Shown here one piece after another: positions 28,773 through 40,285 of a DNA stretch of 64,000 nt (positions are counted from its first letter, which is position 1; each line of letters starts with the position of its first letter). Made by a program: the position numbers and the translations under genes. This DNA comes from Telmatactis stephensoni (Eukaryota; Cnidaria; Anthozoa; Actiniaria; Isophelliidae). The stretch lies in NCBI GenBank assembly GCA_029948255.1, contig JALIZF010001494.1:62001-126000 (forward strand), written 5' to 3'. The notes under the pieces were generated by a model that was not told where the DNA came from, did not search any database, and saw only the letters and a list, made by a program, of their open reading frames with translations.

Positions 28773-29611
28773 AAACAGATACCGAATAAATTACCCTGAA
28801 GCTGTGATGAATAGAAATTCTTGCAATATTATTCTCACACAGAGAACATAACAACAGCATCATAAATAACTTGACATTGGCATTCCGCTTTTGAGTTGGA
28901 AATTTAAAAATTCATTACTGGTTTCTGATATCTTCATAGCTGTTGACTGTGGACCGCTTTCTACACCGATGAACGGTTCTAGTGTATGGACGCCTAACAG
29001 TTTTTCCAAACAGCTTAGAGTTTAAATGTGACGTGGGTTTTCATCTTCTTGGATCTCCGTCTCGCAAATGCTTGTCCAGTGGAAACTGGAGTGGTGTACA
29101 GACAGTTTGTAAAGGTACATCTAGTTTCCTACAAAACCAGACTAAGTAGATACTTCCATGATTTTTCGAACGTCACTTGGTTTGTGTCTGTCAGTGTCCT
29201 TGCGTCTGTACTGTCTATCTCTGTCCTAAAAAACTGTTCTATTTCAATGGAAGGAAATTTTGGTCTTATGTCTCTTGTGAAGACCCCTTATAATTATGGC
29301 ATAATAATTGTTGATTTTTTGATGATCAGCTGTTGATTGTGGACCTCTAGCCGTCCCACAAAATGGTTCTCTTCAAGGATCTCTGACAGTATTTCCCAAT
29401 GAAGTCCAGTTTAGCTGTGATGAAGGATTTCTACTTCTTGGTTCATCTTCTCGCCTTTGCCAAGCAAACAGAACATGGAGTGGTCGTAAAACTCGTTGTG
29501 AAGGTAAATGTCTTTTAGACAATTGGTAGACACATCAGACAACCTGGCAAGAAAAACGAAGTAGAAATGTTACAGCAACAACAACAACAACAACAACAAG
29601 AGTGGAGGTTC

Positions 29612-29645
<34 letters not shown>

Positions 29646-32600
29646 GATACTGAATAAATAAGTTACCCCGAAGCTGTGATGAATGGAAATTCTTGCAGTA
29701 TATATTCTCACAGAGAGAAAATGACAACAGCATCATGAATAACTTGACATTGGCATTCCGCTTTTGAGTTGGAAATTTAAAAATTCATTACTGGTTTCTG
29801 ATATCTTCATAGCTGTTGACTGTGGACCGCTTTCTACACCAATGAACGGTTCTATGTATGGACGCCTAACAGTTTTTCCAAACAGCTTAGAGTTTAAATG
29901 TGACGTGGGTTTTCATCTTCTTGGATCTCCGTCTCGCAAATGCTTGTCCAGTGGAAAGTGGAGTGGTGAACAGACAGTTTGTAAAGGTACATCTAGTTTC
30001 CTACAAAACCGAACTGAGTAGATACTTCTATGATTTTTCAACGTCACTTGGTTTGTGTCTGTCAGTGTCTCTTCGTCTGTCATGTACTGTCTATCTCTTT
30101 CTCCTAAAAGTCCTGATCTATTTCATAGCGAGGAACGTATTTTAATCAACATCATATTCCTAGGTGCCGTTTTTTTAAATCAGTTGCTATTTAAACTAAT
30201 ATCTTCTTTTTGCTTTTTTGCTTACCGCAATTCATATAGAGTGACAAATGTCAACACACTTTTTTGCGTTACAGCCGTCGATTGCGGTCCACTTACTGCA
30301 CCTCAAAATGGAACATTCATCGGATCCTCGACCGTCTTTCCCAACAAGATCAAATTTAAGTGTGACGAGGGATTTCTTCTAAGAGGATCAGCCATTAGAG
30401 TTTGTAAATCAAACAGAATATGGAGTGGTATAGATACAAAATGCGAAGGTAATGCTGAAATTTTGATCTATAGGTTAGGTTCGGTGAAAAGTCTAACTTC
30501 AAAGGAGTGCACGTAATATATAGTATACTTCTTCACTTCTGATCAGGAAGTGAATGTAGATTTCCTAGGGTAGGTAGTTTTTTTATGTTATTATATGTTG
30601 GTTTGGTACATGCGAAAAATAAAGTAATAAAAAAATATTCACACACTCGCTACCACTACATTCGATATACTCTACATACAACACTCAACTCACATGTTGA
30701 TTTTTTACTGAGGGAGGAAAAACCCGGAGAAAGGGAGGAAGGGAGAGAGGAAAACCCGGAGCCAACCCGGAAAAAAAAACCCTCGTGACATGCGAGAAAA
30801 CAACACATCAAACAAACTCAACTCACATATGATCCAACGTCCGAGACTCGAACACCGGACTACAGCGGTGACAGGCGAGTGGTTTAACCACTACGCCACC
30901 CATGCCGCCCATGCAAAATCAGTTGTCGGGTGTTTGGCCGATGTTAAGCGGTCAGACGGGGTCCAGTTCCTCGACGGTTCTTTAGATTGAATACTGGGTT
31001 AGCGCTAATCGTCTTTAGGCTCAGATCTCTAGGCAAAGAGATTGTTTGTTTCTTTATTTAAGAACATCCCCTTTGAGCGGTCACTTTTCTTGGAGATCTA
31101 CCATTCATTTGGAAAACTCATGGCTTTTGTTTCAATTTTTAAGCTGTTAACTGTGGTTCCCTAGCTATGCCAGTCAACGGATCCTTGTTCGGCAAGCTGA
31201 CTGTTTTTCCAAATACAATAAAATTCAGCTGTGATGAGGGTTTTGACCTCATTGGATCGTCTTCGCGAGTTTGCTTGGCGAACGGTTCCTGGAGTGGAAT
31301 CCTAGTGTCATGCAAAGGTATTAATTTTGTTTGTTCTTACGTGAATTCTGTCTGTCCGTCCGGTTTGTCTCATATAGTGTAAAAGTAGTGTACCATTCTG
31401 ACACCAAACGAATTTCCAATCAGTTAAATATTTATATGTATATCATCAAATCCGCTTAGTGTTTGTTAGTAGTAAAGACAGACTGTTGTACCGGGCGACA
31501 ATCCCCTACTCTTTGCGAACAGTACAACAGGATCTTTTAAGTCCACCATACAAGCAGGGTCCGAGTGGAAGCAGACGGGGCCCACGGTTTAACGTCCTTA
31601 TCCGAAGGCAGCACCTTTTCCTCAGTTATTTAAAGGCCCTCAATATTGGTTCGGCCGGGATTCGAACCCCGATCCCCCGCACGAAAGACCGACGCAACCA
31701 ACAGAGCCAAACGGACGGCGATTGGAAAAAAGGGACTGTTAAAAGGGCTTAGCCATATTCCAGGGTCGAAGGTACCCATAGTCCTCTTGCACTAATTCTC
31801 ATTCCGGGGAAAAAAACGGTATCCCTTTAGTAGTTTGGAAAGAATATTTTCACTGTTTTTCCGAAATGTAGGATTAGTACTTCACAGCCAATCAGGTCGC
31901 GCGTTGTTATGCCATATTTTATGTCTTACTAACCAAGTAATCTACCTTTATCGAAGCACAGCTGTCGATTGTGGCCCTCTTGCACGACCAGTGAATGGAT
32001 CATATGAAGGATCGCTGACTATTTATCCCAACAAAGTTCAGTTTTATTGCGATGAAGGATTTGATCTGATTGGCTCATCTGTGCGTTACTGCTTAAGCAA
32101 TAGACAGTGGAGTGGAAGCATAACAAAGTGTCAAGGTAAGCAGGCTAAAACCAAGAGTATTCTGGAATTAATCGTGTTCCAGGAGCGAGCCTGTGAAGAG
32201 CGCTCGCAAAGCAAAGTAAGTAGGGACTGCCTGCTTTAAGTGACACAGTAGATCAATGCGGAGTTATATATGTTGCTTAATGCCAGCTTCGATTTCGCAG
32301 CATGTGCGTACTCTATTCATTAGAGTTTTGGCAATAGCCGAATGAAAAAAAAAATGCACATGAATCAAACAGGAAGGTGCGAATTAAAAAAGCAAATTTA
32401 GATTCATTTTCCACTGTTTTTGCTCAACGTTTTCAATATCTTACCGGAAATAAGGCTGACATCCGCAAAATATAACCTCCCGCACTTGTCTGTTCCTAAA
32501 TCTGAGTGTCGTCAGTGATTTTTGTATTTTCATCAAGGAATTTATTCTTGAAAAAAAGTAGTTACGAAGCTGAAAATCAATTTCGATCAAAAGCCTTTCT

Positions 32601-35600
32601 AATCCCCTGAATATGGTGTCCCTCGTCAAATGAGACCCATCTAACTCAGTAAGACATTATTTGAGTGGACGCGTATTACTCACGTGGTTCCTTGCGGATT
32701 TCCATACAGCTGCAAATTTTCACAAACGTACGTAATCTTCACATTGTTTTGCCTGTTTTTTTTTTTTTCTGAAGATTTGTTAACTTTTTCTCTACAGCGG
32801 TAAATTGTGGATCTTTGGCGGCCCCTCTAAATGGTTCCTTAGAGGGTTCCTTAACAGTATTTCCAAATGTCATCACTTTTCAATGCGACAAGGGCTTTAT
32901 TCTAAAAGGATCGTCTTCAAGGCAGTGTCAATCGAGTCGACGTTGGAGCGGCTCAACTACTGTTTGTGAAGGTATACCAAGATGTCACCAGTGTTAGAAG
33001 CTTTAGTCTAATCCCCTCCCCCACGCCAAATAATAGTCTTCCATACTTAGGCTCAATTTCCTTCCGTGGCGCCTGCAATCCTTGGGGGGTGGGGGAGGAC
33101 TGGTACAAAAGACACCCCTTCCCCACCCCCACGACTGGAAACCTAACTCTCTCAGTACTTTGGTCAAGAGGGTTTGATCAAGGGATCACAGTATGTTTTT
33201 TTTTAATGATATGATGTATATTTCGCTGATCATCCCAAGTCACTACCCATCTATGATTTTCTCAAGAGTTGTACGCAAAACAAAAACAAAAACAAAAAAA
33301 CGGATAAGTGGATAATTGAACTTAAAATGAAGGATAAAGCGAATATCCGATGATTCGAGGTCGACATGGATAATCACCAAACAAATTCAAAATGGCGGCT
33401 GATATAGAACTTTACATTTAAACGAATACCCAACACCGTTGTACCCCATGCCCGAGAGGGATAAAACGTATTGCGCATGTCATGTTTATCTGTGCGCTAG
33501 TTTCCTTCGCAAAATCAGCCTATAAGATACGTCAAAAAGTGTCCAAAACAGCGAAAATTTTGAAAATTGGTAACCGCGCACTCACTTCTCGCACGTGACG
33601 CGCAAATACGTTTTTCTGTCCTGTTTGTTCTCCCTTGATTTGATACCGTTATATTCCATATTAACTTTTTAGTAATTCTTTAGCCATTTATAAATGCAGT
33701 AACTGGCAATAGTCCAACAAAATATATGCATAAAAAAATGATAAAACGTTCATAAAAACTAAACTTAACCTTATGCTCTATATAAGCGAATCTCATAGAC
33801 GGATTTTATATAGCTGAGCTGCGAAAACTAGATGTACTGAGAATGCATGACCATGTAACTGATATGATTATAAATTGCTGTGTAGACGACTGACCTTTTG
33901 TACTAGTAGAAATATAGCACGCCATAGATCTTTCACCGTAAGTAATTCCTCTCAGTATTTTGTCTTCGTTCGGGTCCACATGATTTCTTCGTCGGTAATC
34001 TCCTCAATATTTCCTCTTTCAGCTTTGCCTACATTCACAAAAAATATTTTAGTACATGAAGAAATTAGTTTTCTAACTTGATCGACTACTATATATTCAA
34101 CACTCTACACATGCATTGATTATCCCTTGTCGTTACATTTCTCTCTCTCTCTTGTACTGTAATAACGTACTCTTGACTTGTCCTATTCATGTGCCGACAT
34201 CTTTATCACATTATTCACTTTATCAATGTGGTTCCATTCACGTACCGACGTCTTTCACCATTATATATTTTACAACATAACTTTATGTTCTACTTAAGTC
34301 AGTTACTGTAGCCCTATTCATGTGCCGACGCCTTGTAAATATTAACGTGACTTTTACTTTGTTACCATATAACATAACTGTATGTTCTACTTAAAGCCAT
34401 TGACTGTGGTCCTATTCATGTGCCAAGGAATGGATTTACCTGTGGTGAAAACACCCATTTCCCTCATTCCATTAGGTTCCGTTGTGACCCCGGCTTTTAT
34501 CTAGTTGGGTCATCCGTGCGACGATGTCAAGCTAATAGCATTTGGAGTGGGACGAACACTTACTGTAGAGGTACACGAGTTTTGACTGTACAACAACACA
34601 AGTTTGATCAACAACGCCAACGACATCATTGACACAAATTAAACGCTACAACTGCCATCACCATACGACAATCGCCATATCATCGTTCTTCTATTTTCGT
34701 ACATTTGCTATTAACTGTTTTTTTGCTATAGAACTGTTTTTACAGTTTATTTTCGTACGTTTGCTATTAACAATTAGATAGAACTGTTTTTACACCGATA
34801 TAACTTCTTTATAAATTCTTACATAAACGTTTTAGTCAATTAATGTGTTGGTATAGAAATCAGCATATATGGTAGGCTTATTACATTATGTTAATGTATA
34901 CTGGCATGTCCAACATGCTCATGTAACAGTCTTAATAATACAATGACGACGTTTATAGATGTAGAAAATAGCCATTAATGAAAAAATCGTATCAAAAAGA
35001 AATGTGGAAAAACATGTTCAAATCGCAAGACATTTCCAGTGCTACCAAGAGACCATAATACTAAGAGAGCGAAACTCAGTATTGATGTCTGTGCGATGTT
35101 CGTGGCGCCTAAGGCTATTTTTAGTAACTTCGCCATCGCGCGCGCAAGGCACTTAAACAATAGAATTCAAACGGTCCCTTCCGCGCGCACGCCAAAAAGG
35201 AAATTCTATTGGTCGAGGGCCATGCGCGCGCGATGGCGAAGTTACTAAAAATAGCCTTAGTCACCGCGAACATCGCACAGACATCAATACTGAGTTTCGC
35301 TCTCTTAGTATTATGGTCTCTTGGTGCTACTTTCAAAACAACACTTTAAAGAGGGCCAGCTAGTAAGTAGACATAACGCCGGACTTGCCTTTTTTAGGTG
35401 TTTGCTTCAGTAATGATTGCATCCAAGCTCTTCTCGTCCATAAATATGCTGCACACAGCGTATTTGTTCGCAGCATGCATTAGCATTGATATTCCTTCTT
35501 GTAGTCAATTAGTCAACTGTCAACTCCCACTTTCTTTTGCAGCTGTTGACTGTGGTCCTGTTACAACGCCTATGAATGGCTCAAAACATGGTTCCTTGAC

Positions 35601-38600
35601 TGTATTCCCTAACAGGTTGACGTTTAGCTGCAATCCTGGTTTTATTCTTAAAGGAAACAGTTTCATCACTTGCGAAGCAACAGGGAAGTGGAGTAATAAC
35701 GCTCCTCGCTGCGAAGGTAAATTAAGTGTACATCAAATTTTAGTATATAGCTATTTCAAAAAAGGTTGACGGGGCGAACGGCGAATGGCGATCGGTGATT
35801 GGTAATTGCACAGCCGAAAGGAACTGTGCTCACGCTGTAGCTCGGTATCCGGCGCAGAGTTATGAATCGCTTATCGACCACTTTGTCCAATAAGGTCTTT
35901 ACTGCATGGTACCGGAATTCTTGGGTATTTAATTAATGAAAATGAAGCAATTCTTGTTACCCCAAATTTCCTTTCGGTCGTGCAATCACCAATAGCCGAT
36001 TGCCATTCGCCCCGTCAATCTTTTTTGAAATATCTATATATGTTCATTAAGGAAAAAAGCCGAGTAAAATCTACCACAACATCTTCATTTGTGACTTTTC
36101 GCAAAGAAAAACGGCCTTATTTGCGCCGTCGATCGTCTTGATGATTTTAATAAATAAATATAAAAGCTTCAACGAAGGTCTTGACGAGAACATCAACCCT
36201 AAAGACAAGTGCGCACATGGTCACGACATCCCCGTCGTCTTTGTGCGAGGTCCGCAGTTGCCGTCTCCCACATGTCCACTCTAGCTAGTAGCCATGAAAA
36301 ATGGATTCATGCCAAAGGTTCGAGAGGATCAGTTACGGAGCTCGAACCAGAGTTATCAATGTGTGCCCTAAATATAATGCGCTGATTATAAAGTAGCCTT
36401 ATTAAGAGTGCCTCGCTGATATTTGCAAACGGCGAAAACAGAAGTTATCTATACATTTGCTGCACTTACGACCTAAGGCTGGAAGGATGTGCAAGACTCC
36501 AATCTTACACCGAAGTCGTTGTGGCTTTGTATTGAAAATGATCGATCGATTTGGCCACAGCAGGGTAGCTGAATAACTGAACTATGGATAGCATTTCAAA
36601 CGTCGGCAGCAGAGTCCCAGTGTCTTTCAATACAAAATGCTAAAATTCAGGAGAAAGGGGTTGTTCGATACGTCAAATGGAATTCAACTGTCCCCTTTTC
36701 AATGCAAATCTTTTTCTTTAAGCTGTCGACTGTGGCTCGCTGTCTGTTCCCATCAACGGGTCTCTTTATGGAAAACTCACTGTGTTTCCAAATCTAATCA
36801 AGTTTACATGTAAAAATGGTTTTGATCTGATTGGCTCTGCCGTACGACGCTGCCAATCAAATGGATTTTGGAGCGGAAAGCCAACAAAATGCCAAGGTAG
36901 GGTAATGGTCGTCGATTGTTCTTGTCTTCTAACAGTTTTTGTGGCTACCAAAAATTACCTTCCGTCCTGTGTTGCTCTTGACGTGTTGTGGCTTGCCGTT
37001 TTAAGTCGTATAGGAATTTTGCTCTTCTTGCATCGTCATATTTTGATCACATTGGCGAGGTGGAGGAAGACCAACCAAATTAATACAGTTCATTAAATCT
37101 CTCTGTAATTTCTCTGTGCAGTGGTTACTGTTTTGAGCTCCTAGACACGACTGTAGATAGGCTTTAAAGGAACACATAACAGGATCCATGCTGGATGGTA
37201 GAAACAAAAAATTCCCCCTAGGATTTGATTTTTTTCTAATGTAAAATGATGCTATTGTTCCTACCATCCAACACAGCCGCGGTGACATAATCGTGCAAGG
37301 CCTCTATATATTTATTTCGTTACTTCTTTCTTTCGTTTGATCTCAGCTGTTGATTGCGGTCCTTTGGATGCGCCTCCACACACGAATTTAACGGTTGATG
37401 GTACAACTTTCACTGAGAAGGCTTACTACTCGTGTCATGATGGATATAGACTACAAGGAAACTCAGTCAGGATTTGTCAGGCTGATAGAACATGGAGTGC
37501 AACTGAACCACGGTGTAATGGTAAGAAAAAGATAAGAATGTTTTGATATGTTATGCTTTCTATTTTCTTAGCTTTGTCTTTCGTTGTCGTTGTCGTTGTT
37601 GTCCGTTGTTGTTGTTGTTGCGAAATACAACGGTTTCATCATCACTAAATGAAATAAAGATAGATTTAACACAGACAAAGCTTAGGAACTCAGAAAATAG
37701 TTTATATTCTATATTCTTCCTCCTCCACCTTTTTTCTTCTTTATCGTTTTCTTTGTAACTGCATGCCAATGAAACTACGACTCGTTTTTTTAGCTGTCAA
37801 CTGCGGCGTCCTACCACCATTGCTTAATGGTAACATAAAAGGCCGTCTGACTGTTTATCCAAATAAGGTAACATTTTCCTGTAATGAAGGCTTCGCTCTG
37901 ATTGGTTCAGTTGAAAGACGATGTCTTAGTAATGGACAGTGGAGTGAAACACAACCCTTTTGCAGAGGTTAGCAAATGAAATCATTCAATTGATGTTACT
38001 ATCCCACCCCACAAAATATTTTGATTATATGCTATTTTACTTTATCTATTAGCTATGCGTTGTACAAAGCCATCGGCTCCTCTCAACTCATACATAACTT
38101 CACAAGTCAAGAAATTCTATAACAACTATGACGTCGTCTACTTCAGCTGTAAGGCAGGGTTTTTCTTACGAGGTGGAAAGCCACTACTTACTTGTTTACA
38201 TGGAAAGTGGAATAAACAAGACTTTGTTTGTGCAGGTTTGTAACACTATAGCACAATGACGGTTATTTATGAGCCAGGATTAAAGTATATAAGGAAAGAG
38301 GGGTTTGATAGGGATACCTATGCCATCATATATTAAAGGCCCACTTGGACGAAAATCGATGAAAATTGGAAACTGATTATTTCTATATGAAGATGAATGT
38401 AGGTTAAAAAATAGCTGCCCGCTGCCCAAAAATCTGAATTTCAAGCTCGTTATCAAAGAGAAATTTTGATATAAATTCCAAAAGAACAATAGGGTTGAGT
38501 AAATGACGTCATTTACTCACAACTCACCGAAATGCTAAAATACTTGACAATTTCTATTCGTCTCGTTTGAATGTAAAGAAAATGTTGCTTTTGGTGATTA

Positions 38601-40252
38601 TTGGAAGTCGTACAGATAGGTTTTACTTTAGTTTCAAGTCATTTCCAATTATTTTCATCCAAGTGCCCTTTAAGCCCCTCTTGTACTAGAACCCGTCAGT
38701 ACCACCCCGAGGGGTTTTCTGTGATGAACTATAGGACTAACATGTACAAAGAAAGTCTCTTTCCTGCAACGATAGATCTATGGAACAGACTGCCCAACGA
38801 AATAATCACGAAAAAGAGTTTGAAAGAGTTCAAAAATGCCATGAACGCTCATTTCATTAATTAACAGTACAAATTATTTATATTTTTAATATCTATTTTT
38901 CTCCTTTTAGTTTGAAATATTTGTTATATATCTATATCCACGTGGTGAAAGCGGCTTTTTTGGATTATGAAAATAAATGTAAATGTAAATGCAGGAACTC
39001 TTAAAATGGCTCGTCCAGACATGTCAAAGGCCCCTTTAAGTTAGAATACTGAGAGGTGTTGAAATGGAAAAGGATTAACTTCAGCTGAAACTCATACAAA
39101 CAGAGCTATAAACGTTTGCACCACTGGTAGATTCCGATCATGAAGTAAAGATTATTATTTAACTCGTTACCTTATATATGGTTCATGCATATAATTTTAA
39201 TCTGCTCTTTCTCTACCAGCTCCTAAATGCAACCAGCCACGTGTACCAGTCAATGCTTACATTGCTTTCCCAAGAGGAAAAAGAGGTCCGTACGTGGCAA
39301 ACGATGAAATTTACTTCTCCTGCAACAGTGGTTATTACCTTACTGGTAACCCTGCCATTACGTGTAAAGATGACTGGACAGATTTCAAGTTCAAATGCAA
39401 CCGTAAGTACAAACGTAGCCTGCGTAGCGTCCCTCTTGAAAGAGAGAGGGAAGAGAGAGGGAAAGGGAAAGAGGGGCTCTCGTTTCCTTTCTCTCTCCCT
39501 CAGTCCCCTCACGAGGGCCGCTACGCAGGCCAGCTAGTACAAACATAAACTAGTGAGTAAACTAGTTTGGTCTATGTTGGTATGTAAAGATGCAATAAGG
39601 AACGAAGGAAAATTGTTAACACCGTTTAAAAAGAGTGGGTTTACATTACTGACGTTTCTTTTTTTTGCTAACGAGGTTTGTATTGTTCTTTCAGCCGTTG
39701 AATGTGGCCCCCTTCCAGCACCTTTACGTGGGTTCATAGCTCGAACTACTGGCACCACCTTTAAGGAATTCTACGAATATGGTTGTCATTACAACAGAGG
39801 TTTTAAGATGAAGGGGTCTCAAAAACGAACTTGCCAGGCGAATAAACAATGGAGTGGAAAACAACCTTTCTGTTACCGTAAGTTTTACGATAAATGGGGT
39901 CGTTTAGCTGCTACACATTACAGTTCATTCAGTATGAATTAACTAGGATTGGTTAGCGAAAACGGAAGGAAAAAAAACAACTAAATGAACCCACATGCTG
40001 TTAGTTGAAACCAGCACCTTAATTAATGTGCGGTAATGCAGGTCTTTTTCGCGACGAACTCAGTACGTATTGTTAATTTACGTACCGCAGCCGTACCTAT
40101 TAATTTACGGGTAAGTTTGCCAGTTACACGCAAGCGCCCATCAACAAACATCCAGATATACTTAATCAGGAAGTTAGCGGGACCGGTATTTTGAGAAACT
40201 TTGACTGCTCTGTCAATTATGCAAAATTAATGCCACTAACCGACTTACTTTT

Positions 40253-40285
<33 letters not shown>

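Noticed and set aside
28660..28863. Minus-strand Leu/Val-run protein
   Set aside because: Translation of the CAA repeat.
39178..39548. Two overlapping frames reading through the exon 83 donor
   Set aside because: Beyond 39402 they translate the purine-rich middle of a foldback element.
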